A DNA stretch of 64,000 bases, taken from an uncultured Phascolarctobacterium sp. GTDB lineage: Bacteria; Bacillota; Negativicutes; Acidaminococcales; Acidaminococcaceae. Shown in pieces: positions 1 through 6,212 of this stretch (the first letter of the stretch is position 1; the number at the start of each line of letters is the position of its first letter). The position numbers and the translations under genes were made by a program. The DNA lies in assembly GCF_900770955.1 (NCBI RefSeq), contig NZ_CAAGLX010000013.1, positions 124,001 to 188,000 of the forward strand. The letters are read 5' to 3'. The notes beneath the pieces are model-generated. The model saw only the letters and a list, made by a program, of their open reading frames with translations, searched no databases and was not told the origin of the DNA.

Positions 1-278
1 ATAAAAGGCGAGGAGAGGATAAGACCGCTTAAAAGTGCCACCTTCATATAAATCATGAAGGCCTCTGCCGGGCGCATATAGTAAAGCTCCTTCGCGGCAC
101 TTGTGAGCACGTCCATAATGTTTTGCAGAAAATAGACGCTGATGCCTGTGCCGACAACTAGGGCGGCGATGCTTTTTAATAGGCATCGGCGTAAATCGCG
201 CAGATGCTCTGTGAGCGTCATATCCTTATCCAGGGATTCATCCTCTACGAGGGAATTATTTTGCCTGCTCAGCATCAT
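1..278 (-). CDS. tatC: Sec-independent protein translocase TatC (N-terminal part, cut by window edge)
   Basis: Multi-spanning inner-membrane receptor of the twin-arginine translocase, which exports folded proteins. About 92 codons are present. They read a charged N-terminus with the TatC-typical HLRDLRRCLL, a first membrane segment, and the periplasmic-loop signature RPAEAFMIYMKVALLSG that leads into the second membrane segment. The rest lies beyond base 1. The ATG at 278 overlaps the end of tatA by 23 nt and is preceded by a gagga ribosome site; a second ATG at 275 is equally possible. Translational coupling with tatA is likely. Family identity is clear from the motif. Confidence 0.93.
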   Translation of the reverse strand, partial: MMLSRQNNSLVEDESLDKDMTLTEHLRDLRRCLLKSIAALVVGTGISVYFLQNIMDVLTSAAKELYYMRPAEAFMIYMKVALLSGLILSSPF

Positions 279-462
279 TTTGTTCTTCTGCCTTGGCTGC
301 GGGGAGCGCTTCCTTGCTGGGGTCAGCTTCGTTTACGGCCTGCTTGAACTCACGCATGCTTTTGCCTAAGGCCTTGCCGATATCCGGCAGCTTGCCTGGA
401 CCGAAGAAAATTAAACCAATAACGAGAATGAGTAATAATTCTGGTAAGCCTAAACCAAACAT
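256..462 (-). CDS. tatA: Twin-arginine translocase subunit TatA/TatE
   Basis: 68-residue pore-forming subunit of the Tat export system. The N-terminal membrane helix (residues 4-20, with the FGPGKLP hinge at about 20-26) is followed by an amphipathic helix (KALGKSMREFKQAV) and a charged, Ala/Glu-rich tail, the standard TatA plan. A strong aaggagg ribosome site lies 8 nt before the ATG. tatC follows with overlap, so a minimal single-TatA plus TatC system of Gram-positive type is likely. The two flavoproteins upstream on the same strand include one with a Tat signal. Confidence 0.95.
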   Translation of the reverse strand: MFGLGLPELLLILVIGLIFFGPGKLPDIGKALGKSMREFKQAVNEADPSKEALPAAKAEEQNDAEQAK

Positions 463-566
463 GTGATAACCTCCTTGAATGATAATGTGTATAGTAGAAT
501 TATATTTTCTAGAGCTGACTCTAAGTGAAGTGCCCTTCTAAAGAAAATTATAGCTTGCGGTTGTTG

Positions 567-1115
567 CTATCGGTCAAGTGTTTTTGATAAGCTTTGACCT
601 AAATCATAGGCAGCCTGCGGATAGGTGGTTTTCAAAATATCATTGCGGGTTTTGCAGTTAGTGGCGAGCACAGTGCCACGGCTCTGCCAACGCATATAGC
701 CTGAGAGTGTGGAGTAATATTTGTTTAGGCAGTCCATAGCCCAGGGAACGTCGCTGCCTGCTGCGGCGAGCAGCACGCTCTGCTTGCCGCTGATGCGGCC
801 GGTGCGCGCATAAAAGCGGTCGATGCAGGTTTTGAGCTGTGCAGAGACGTGCCAGTAATAAACAGGTGTGATGAGGGCGATTAAATCTGCGTCTACCAGG
901 CGCATGATTAAATCATTTTCAATGTCGTCCTTCTGTACGCAGGGACCGTTCATGCCGCAGGCGTCACAGCCCTGGCAGGGATGAATAGTATGAAAGGCGG
1001 CGTCGAAGCGGAATACGCTGTGCCCCTTGCTTTCAGCGCCCTTGATAAACTGCTCTGCAAGGACAGATGTTGTACCATTTCTATGCGGACTTCCGGTTAA
1101 AACTACGATATTCAT
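567..1115 (-). CDS. Flavodoxin-fold NAD(P)H-dependent FMN reductase family protein
   Basis: 182-residue cytosolic flavoprotein of the NADPH-dependent FMN reductase / iron-sulfur flavoprotein superfamily. The FMN phosphate loop GSPHRNG is at residues 8-14 and a cysteine cluster C47-x2-C50-x2-C53-x5-C59 follows, as in iron-sulfur flavoproteins. The ITPVYYW segment near residue 90 is the second flavin-contact loop. I start at the internal ATG 1115 because an aggagg site sits just before it; a longer frame reaching 1145 would overlap the upstream gene. The substrate is unknown. It is a clear paralogue of the exported protein encoded immediately upstream (10 nt apart), so the two form an operon. 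Confidence 0.85.
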   Translation of the reverse strand: MNIVVLTGSPHRNGTTSVLAEQFIKGAESKGHSVFRFDAAFHTIHPCQGCDACGMNGPCVQKDDIENDLIMRLVDADLIALITPVYYWHVSAQLKTCIDRFYARTGRISGKQSVLLAAAGSDVPWAMDCLNKYYSTLSGYMRWQSRGTVLATNCKTRNDILKTTYPQAAYDLGQSLSKTLDR

Positions 1116-1125
1116 ATTCTGCCTC

Positions 1126-1809
1126 CTATCTGATGCTCTGACCAAGCTTTAAGGCCTGATTAGGAAAATCACTGCGTTCAATGCTATAGCGTGAGCCACA
1201 GCCGTAGCCGAGAACCATGCCTAAATCCTGCCACTTCATATATTTCACTAAGGTCTGATAATGCTCAACGAGGGCTTCAAACGTCCAGTTCGCACTGTTG
1301 TAGGCGGTGGTGAGCAGCAAGGATTTTTTGCCGTCGAAGCTGCGCACGTGGGAATAGAAGCGGTCGAGTACTGTTTTGAGCTGCGTGGACATGCCGTAAT
1401 AATAGAGCGGCGTGATGAGTACGATGATGTCTGCCTTGAGCAGCTCTGGCATGAGCTTTTGCTCAATAGCATCGTTTAAAATACATTTGCCGTTGCGCTT
1501 GCAGGCATTGCAGGCACGGCAGGGATGAATATCCTCGAAGGCAGCGTTGAAGCGGAACACATGGTGCCCGTTTTGCTGAGCTCCTTCAATAAATTTATCA
1601 GCCAGCAGCGCTGAGGTGCCTGCCCTGTGCGGACTGCCCGTAATAACAACAATGTTTTGCTTGCCGTCAGCAGCAGCTTGCGGCGCTGCTTCGGCAACAG
1701 GTGCTGCCTCCGGCGTGCTTGGCTGTGTAAACGCCTTAATAGCGGCACCGCTGGCAAGCACGGTGCCGAAGCCTGCTATAGCGACCTTGATAAAATCACG
1801 TCGATTCAT
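1126..1809 (-). CDS. Tat-exported flavodoxin-fold FMN reductase-like protein
   Basis: 227 residues. The N-terminus MNRRDFIKVAIAG is a twin-arginine signal (R3-R4, then a hydrophobic stretch to about residue 26), followed by an Ala/Pro/Glu-rich linker to about residue 48. The flavodoxin-like domain starts at QNIVVITGSPHRAG. The phosphate loop is at 58-64 and the cysteine cluster at 97, 100, 103 and 109 matches the cytosolic paralogue. The ATG at 1809 has an aggagg site. FMN (and any Fe-S centre) would be loaded before export, which is why Tat rather than Sec would be used. The periplasmic electron donor is not evident from the sequence. Close proximity to tatA/tatC fits. Confidence 0.87.
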   Translation of the reverse strand: MNRRDFIKVAIAGFGTVLASGAAIKAFTQPSTPEAAPVAEAAPQAAADGKQNIVVITGSPHRAGTSALLADKFIEGAQQNGHHVFRFNAAFEDIHPCRACNACKRNGKCILNDAIEQKLMPELLKADIIVLITPLYYYGMSTQLKTVLDRFYSHVRSFDGKKSLLLTTAYNSANWTFEALVEHYQTLVKYMKWQDLGMVLGYGCGSRYSIERSDFPNQALKLGQSIR

Positions 1810-1848
1810 AAGATTTCCTCCTCGAAAAAAGAACAAAGAAAAAGAAAA

Positions 1849-1874
1849 GGTAGATAACGCTTTGTTATCTACCT
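1849..1874 (-). terminator. Hairpin with U-rich tail after the LysR gene / in the leader of the exported flavoprotein
   Basis: A perfect 11-bp stem (aggtagataac / gttatctacct) is followed on the minus strand by a T-rich run (1821-1848). It lies 49 nt after the LysR stop and 40 nt before the flavoprotein start. A minus-strand TATAAT-like hexamer at 1883-1878 sits upstream of the hairpin, so transcripts from it would also cross the hairpin. Confidence 0.7.
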
Positions 1875-1922
1875 AAAATTATATAGCTTGTATGGAGAAT
1901 GTCTAATACTTATCTTGATTGC

Positions 1923-2801
1923 TTAATCTATGCTTAAAAAGCATTTTGCAAATTCGATGAACTTCTGCGTCGCCAGGCTCTGCTGCCTGTCACGCCGCCA
2001 AACGAGGAGAATTTCGCTGTGCAGTGCAGGCGCAAGCGGACGGAAGGCAAAACGCTCTTCGTCGAGAATGGGCATCCTTACGCAGATGCCGTAATAGTTG
2101 TTCTGTTCAACGAGCACGGCGGTGTTGGCCAAAAGATTACAGCTGCCGACAAAGCGCATTTTGGCAATGTCGCCGCTGAGCCAGTTGAAGATTTCGCTGC
2201 GCACCTGCAGGCGTGCAGGCAAGATGATGGGCAGACCTTGTAAATCTTTAGCAGTGACAGCAGCTTTTTCTGCCAGCGGGGAATCGCTGCGCATGAGTAC
2301 GCACCAGGTTTCCTGGATAGGCAAGCGTAGGTAGGCATAGTTCGTCATATCGACAGGTGCCTGCAAAATGGCGACGTCTAAAAGCCCTTTGTCCAGCTTG
2401 TCATGCAAAAGGTCAGCAGAGCTTGTGAACAGCTCAAAGTTTACCGCCGGATATTTTTTCTGAAAGCCGCCGATGAGATGTGCAAGAGCTTCCGTGGCCT
2501 GGTATTCTCCAGCGCCCATAGCGATACTGCCAGTAAGATTGTGCTCCTGCTCCTGAATGTCGAGCGTAGTTTTTTCTACCATGTTCAGGATTTCCTTGGC
2601 GCGTTCGACGAGAAACTGCCCCGAGGGTGTGAGCGAAAATTTATGCTGGCTGCGGTCGAAAAGCTTCACGCCAAGCTCATCTTCAAGCTGCATGAGCTGT
2701 CTGCTCAGCGTCGGCTGGGTGATGTGCAGGACCTCTGCGGCCTTCGTGATATTTTTTTCATGGACAACAGTGAGAAAATAATTCAAGATACGCAGATTCA
2801 T
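1923..2801 (-). CDS. LysR-family transcriptional regulator
   Basis: 292 residues, the normal LTTR length. Residues 1-60 form the winged helix-turn-helix (FLTVVHEKNITKAAEVLHIT, then QPTLSRQLMQLEDELG), followed by the linker helix and the two-lobed effector-binding domain. The ATG at 2801 is chosen because a ggaggct site precedes it; the frame is open a further 24 codons upstream without LTTR similarity. It is divergent from the lipoprotein/aldo-keto reductase operon and lies upstream of the flavoprotein genes on the same strand. Either is a candidate target. The effector is unknown. Confidence 0.92.
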   Translation of the reverse strand: MNLRILNYFLTVVHEKNITKAAEVLHITQPTLSRQLMQLEDELGVKLFDRSQHKFSLTPSGQFLVERAKEILNMVEKTTLDIQEQEHNLTGSIAMGAGEYQATEALAHLIGGFQKKYPAVNFELFTSSADLLHDKLDKGLLDVAILQAPVDMTNYAYLRLPIQETWCVLMRSDSPLAEKAAVTAKDLQGLPIILPARLQVRSEIFNWLSGDIAKMRFVGSCNLLANTAVLVEQNNYYGICVRMPILDEERFAFRPLAPALHSEILLVWRRDRQQSLATQKFIEFAKCFLSID

Positions 2802-2943
2802 AGCGGAGCCTCCTTCGCAGCATTTATTTGAGAATATTATAGCGCAGAGCCTGTGATTATGCAAAAAAAGCATGAAGAGCGAGTTGTTATAGGTATTGGA
2901 CGCTGAGGCAGCGAGGTGAGTATAATTTAGATGAGAGAAGTGC

Positions 2944-2974
2944 TTGACTTGAAGTGCGCTTTAAGTTGTATAGT
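2944..2974 (+). promoter_or_regulatory. Promoter with 19-nt spacer and central palindrome (MerR-type)
   Basis: TTGACT at 2944-2949 and TATAGT at 2969-2974 are separated by 19 nt. The spacer is filled by the inverted repeat ACTTGAAG-TGCG-CTTTAAGT (2947-2966). An over-long 19-nt spacer with a dyad inside it is the hallmark of promoters activated by MerR-family proteins through DNA untwisting. It drives the lipoprotein gene at 3010. No MerR gene is in the window. Confidence 0.75.
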
Positions 2975-3009
2975 TTTATTGAAGAAGACTAATCAGAGGG
3001 GGCATTATT

Positions 3010-3513
3010 ATGAAGAAAATATTTGCTTTAGGCGCTTTGGCATTGGCGCTGGTGATTTCAGGCTGCGGCGATAAAGAGGCTGCAGCGACGAGTGGCTCAG
3101 CTGCTCAGAGCGTGCAGACAGCAGCACAGGAGCAGACGAAGCCTGCAAAAGCAGATGAAATTATGCTTTTGGGGCAGATGGCAAATAAAGATGTCGTTAT
3201 TAAGCTAGCTGACAATGCAGCGACGCAGAGCCTGCGTTCCATGCTGCCTGCGGAGCTGGAATTCAAGGATTTTAATAATACTGAGAAAATTGCCTATCCG
3301 CCTAATAAGCTGAACGTTAGCGGTGCTCAGAAGGGGCATGCGCCGAAGGCAGGCGATATGTGCATTTATGTGCCCTGGGGCAATATCTGCATTTTCTATC
3401 ACGATTATAAATTCAGCAGCGACCTTGTTTATCTAGGCCATGTGGAGCAGGGACTGGATGCTTTGAGCAGTCAGTCGAATGATTTCAATGTCAAGCTGGC
3501 TGAGGCAAAATAA
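3010..3513 (+). CDS. Lipoprotein with cyclophilin-like domain
   Basis: 167 residues. A lipoprotein signal ends in the lipobox VISGC (Cys19), so the mature protein should be lipid-anchored. A Ser/Ala/Gln-rich linker runs to about residue 50. The C-terminal 115 residues resemble the small cyclophilin-like fold family, with LADNAATQSLRSMLP, then KAGDMCIYVPWGNICIFY and DLVYLGHVEQGLDAL. Its function is unknown; members often accompany oxidoreductases. A gagggggc ribosome site precedes the ATG. The aldo/keto reductase begins 15 nt downstream, so both probably share the MerR-type promoter. Confidence 0.82.
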   Translation: MKKIFALGALALALVISGCGDKEAAATSGSAAQSVQTAAQEQTKPAKADEIMLLGQMANKDVVIKLADNAATQSLRSMLPAELEFKDFNNTEKIAYPPNKLNVSGAQKGHAPKAGDMCIYVPWGNICIFYHDYKFSSDLVYLGHVEQGLDALSSQSNDFNVKLAEAK

Positions 3514-3528
3514 GAAAGAGGGCATATT

Positions 3529-4494
3529 ATGGACTACAAAAAACTAGGTACGAGTGATTTAATGGTGTCACCGGTATGCGTTGGCTGCATGAGCTTTGGT
3601 GAACGCTTTGCGGATTTTCATGAATGGACGCTGAATCAGGAAGAGACGACGGCAGTCGTTCAGCATGCGCTGGACTTAGGCATTAATTTTTTTGATACTG
3701 CCAACTGCTATGCACATGGCACAAGCGAAGAGTTTTTAGGCAAGGCACTTAAAGCCAGCGGTGTCAGCCGTGATAAGGCCGTTGTGGCGACAAAGGTTTA
3801 CTTCAATGAAGGCTGCCTGAGTAAGACAGCGATTGAGCGCGAGATTGACGGCTCCTTGAAGCGCCTTGGCATGGATTATGTGGACTTATATATTATCCAC
3901 CGTTATGACTACAACACGCCGATTGAGGAAACTATGGAAGCGTTGAGCGGTCTTGTCGACAAGGGCAAGGTGCGGGCGCTGGGTGCTTCTGCGATGTATG
4001 GCTATCAGCTTATGAAAATGCAGCAGGTCGCTAAGGACAACGGCTGGCACCAGTTCGCTTCGATGCAGAACCATTATAATCTGCTCTACCGCGAGGACGA
4101 GCGTGAGCTGATTCCGGTATGTCATGAATGGGGCATGGCGCTGGCACCGTATAGCCCTCTGGCAGCAGGCCATCTGTGCAGGACGCAGTGGGACAGCAGC
4201 TCTGAGCGCAGCAAGACGGACAGAATGGCGCGTGAAAAATATGACAGTGCCGAGGCTGTTGACCTGCCGATTATTGAGCGAGTGGCGGTTCTGGCAGAAA
4301 AGTATGGCGTGAAGATGTCGCAGATTGCGCTGGCGTGGCTGTGGGCGAAGGGCGTCACTGCTCCGCTCATCGGTGCGACGAAGGCGAGTCATTATGACGA
4401 CGCAGTGAACGCACTGGCTATCAAGCTCACGGCTGAGGATGTAAGCTATCTTGAGGAGCTCTACATGCCGCATAAAATCGTGGGTGCGTTGTAA
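3529..4494 (+). CDS. Aldo/keto reductase
   Basis: 321 residues, a typical length for AKR enzymes, which are cytosolic NAD(P)H-dependent carbonyl reductases. The catalytic tetrad is visible: Asp56 (FFDTANCY), Tyr61, Lys89 (VATKVYF) and His124 (YIIHRYD). The C-terminal cofactor region includes LAPYSPLAAGHL and the TAPLIGATKASH segment. It is most like the voltage-gated-channel beta / YajO-type group. It is co-transcribed with the lipoprotein. MerR-type control of such operons is often a response to reactive carbonyls or electrophiles; that role is inference. Confidence 0.92.
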   Translation: MDYKKLGTSDLMVSPVCVGCMSFGERFADFHEWTLNQEETTAVVQHALDLGINFFDTANCYAHGTSEEFLGKALKASGVSRDKAVVATKVYFNEGCLSKTAIEREIDGSLKRLGMDYVDLYIIHRYDYNTPIEETMEALSGLVDKGKVRALGASAMYGYQLMKMQQVAKDNGWHQFASMQNHYNLLYREDERELIPVCHEWGMALAPYSPLAAGHLCRTQWDSSSERSKTDRMAREKYDSAEAVDLPIIERVAVLAEKYGVKMSQIALAWLWAKGVTAPLIGATKASHYDDAVNALAIKLTAEDVSYLEELYMPHKIVGAL

Positions 4495-4533
4495 GAAATT
4501 ACTTTTCTTATTGGTAAAATAGAAGCTTTCTAT

Positions 4534-4566
4534 ATGAAGTATCTGAAATAATGAAGTATTTGAAAT
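4534..4566 (+). repeat. Two-copy 17-bp tandem repeat
   Basis: atgaagtatctgaaat (4534-4549) and atgaagtatttgaaat (4551-4566) differ at one base, with a period of 17. It lies between the aldo/keto reductase stop and its terminator. No function is apparent. Confidence 0.7.
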
Positions 4567-4571
4567 GAAAA

Positions 4572-4614
4572 GTGAGGCTATCACCAGAGTGTGTGATAGC
4601 CTCGCTTTTTTTTT
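4572..4614 (+). terminator. Intrinsic terminator after the aldo/keto reductase
   Basis: A perfect 11-bp stem, gaggctatcac (4574-4584) with gtgatagcctc (4593-4603), is followed by cgc and a run of nine T. Confidence 0.93.
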
Positions 4615-4647
4615 GAATCTGCCGGGAGAACAGATATAAGAGGGGAA

Positions 4648-4770
4648 TCAGGGTTTTACAGTTGTGCCGTAATCCTGGTTGCCATCTTTGAATTCGATGA
4701 TGGTTACGCTCTTTACTGCATATATAAATTTGTCTGCAGCTCCTGTCTTTGAAGGCTTTGAAAACTTGGC
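4648..4770 (-). pseudogene. Possible C-terminal gene remnant
   Basis: In the 321-base gap between the aldo/keto reductase and gtrA, the minus strand reads 40 sense codons that look protein-like (for example FIYAVKSVTIIEFKDGN, ending GTTVKP and a TGA at 4650-4648). A stop codon lies directly in front of the fragment and there is no start codon. It is best explained as the tail of a deleted gene, but chance coding cannot be excluded. I do not recognise the family. The gtrA promoter overlaps its upstream end. Confidence 0.35.
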
Positions 4771-4786
4771 TTAAAAATGATATAAT
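4758..4786 (+). promoter_or_regulatory. Sigma-A type promoter for the gtrA operon
   Basis: TTGAAA (4758-4763), 17-nt spacer, TATAAT (4781-4786) with a TGA extended -10 element directly before it. The gtrA ATG is 30 nt downstream. Confidence 0.75.
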
Positions 4787-4815
4787 AAGCTATTATACTA
4801 TGACTGGAGTACGCT

Positions 4816-5253
4816 ATGCGCAGGAAAATATTATTCGGTATTGATTATACGGACAGCGAGCTGATTAAGCTCTTGCTGTATCTGTTTGTAGGCGGCACGG
4901 CGGCCTTGGTGGAGTGGGCCTTGTTCTACCTTTTCTTCCACTATCTTTTAGCCGGCTTAAGCCTGACGCTGCTGACTATGCTGGCAACGGCGCTGTCCTT
5001 TTGCCTGGCAACACTGTACCATTATTTCTTGGGCAATGTTCTGGTTTTTGACAGCGGCAGCCGTTACCAACGCGGCAAGGAGCTCAGCCTGGTGTTTTTG
5101 GTAAGCTGTATAGGCCTGGTCTTTAACCTGCTGCTGATGTATATTTTTGTCAGCCTGCTTGATTGGCAGCCGATGCTGTCGAAGGTGCTGACAAGCTGTA
5201 TTGTTGTCGTATGGAACTATCTCTCACGAAAAAAATGGATTTTTAGGAGTTAG
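4816..5253 (+). CDS. GtrA family membrane protein
   Basis: 145 residues with four predicted membrane helices (about 18-40, 46-68, 90-112 and 118-136). Family landmarks are present: LLLYLFVGGTAALVEW near the start, a conserved YHYFLGNVLVF turn in the middle, and WNYLSRKKWIFR at the end. GtrA proteins are thought to flip undecaprenyl-phosphate-linked sugars or otherwise serve cell-surface polysaccharide synthesis. The lipid kinase gene starts 2 nt after the stop and the LtaS-like gene follows, so the context suggests a role in decorating an envelope polymer. Confidence 0.9.
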   Translation: MRRKILFGIDYTDSELIKLLLYLFVGGTAALVEWALFYLFFHYLLAGLSLTLLTMLATALSFCLATLYHYFLGNVLVFDSGSRYQRGKELSLVFLVSCIGLVFNLLLMYIFVSLLDWQPMLSKVLTSCIVVVWNYLSRKKWIFRS

Positions 5254-5255
5254 AT

Positions 5256-6197
5256 ATGCCTGTAGAATATGTAGACGTAAAAAAATTTAAGAAGGTTGTG
5301 CTTTTGTATAACCGCAATTCCGGTAAGCAGCTTTTTGCCAGCATGATGGCTAAGGTGAATGAAACATTTAAGCTGGTGAAGGAATTAGTAGGACCTAAAA
5401 ATGCGGAAATGCGAGATATCCGCTTCTTTGACCAGATACCGCAAATTGCTGCGGATATAGTTGAAGAAAAGGTTGACTGGGTAATAATTGCCGGCGGTGA
5501 CGGAACCATCAGAGCGATGATTGAACAGCTGGCTAATCGCAAGTATGTGCCCTATATCAGCGTTTTTCCTGCCGGTACGGTAAATCTGGTAGCCAAGGAG
5601 CTGCTACTGAAGGCAGACCCGCATAAATGGTTTAAGCGTGTGTCCAAGGGTATCAAGGTACCTGTTTATCTGGGACGCGCTAACGGCAACGTTTTCCTGA
5701 CGGTTGCCGGCATCGGCTTTGATTCGCTTGTTGTAGACAATGTAAGCGAGAAGGAGAAAAAGCTGCTCAATAAACTCGCTTATGTGTGGCAGGGAACAGA
5801 GATTATGCGTAAGGAGCTGCTGTTCAACAACTGGCGCTACCGCTTTCAGGTGCGCTTTGACGATGAGGACGAGTGGTATGAGGCAACCTCTGTCATTGTA
5901 GGCAAGAGCCGTTATTATGCCGGGCGCTATAACCTCTTTAACGGTGCGTCGCTCTCATCACCCCTTTTGCATGCGGCGCTGTTTACCGGCGATAAGCGCG
6001 GTGATTTCATGCGTTATGCAGCCTGCATTGCGATGGAGGCACTGACGCTGGATAATGACATTATTATCCGTACAGCGAAAAAAATGGAAATCCGCTGCAA
6101 TGAAGAGGATTTTGCCGCAGAGTTGGATGGCGATGCTGTAACAGCTGCTCCGCTTTTTATTGAGATGGAGTCCGAGCCGATTAAGTTTTTGGCGTAA
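5256..6197 (+). CDS. Diacylglycerol kinase family lipid kinase
   Basis: 313 residues, DagK/YegS type. The nucleotide-binding motif GGDGTIR (80-86) and the FPAGTVNLVA segment (104-113) match the DAGK catalytic domain. A beta-rich C-terminal half contains the conserved GIGFDSLVV stretch. Such enzymes phosphorylate diacylglycerol to phosphatidic acid at the inner membrane. Its place between gtrA (2-nt gap) and the LtaS-like gene (15-nt gap) is telling: LtaS-type enzymes release diacylglycerol from phosphatidylglycerol, and a DAG kinase is the known recycling partner. Pairing here is inferred from operon structure. Confidence 0.9.
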   Translation: MPVEYVDVKKFKKVVLLYNRNSGKQLFASMMAKVNETFKLVKELVGPKNAEMRDIRFFDQIPQIAADIVEEKVDWVIIAGGDGTIRAMIEQLANRKYVPYISVFPAGTVNLVAKELLLKADPHKWFKRVSKGIKVPVYLGRANGNVFLTVAGIGFDSLVVDNVSEKEKKLLNKLAYVWQGTEIMRKELLFNNWRYRFQVRFDDEDEWYEATSVIVGKSRYYAGRYNLFNGASLSSPLLHAALFTGDKRGDFMRYAACIAMEALTLDNDIIIRTAKKMEIRCNEEDFAAELDGDAVTAAPLFIEMESEPIKFLA

Positions 6198-6212
6198 GCA
6201 AGGAAATGGTGT

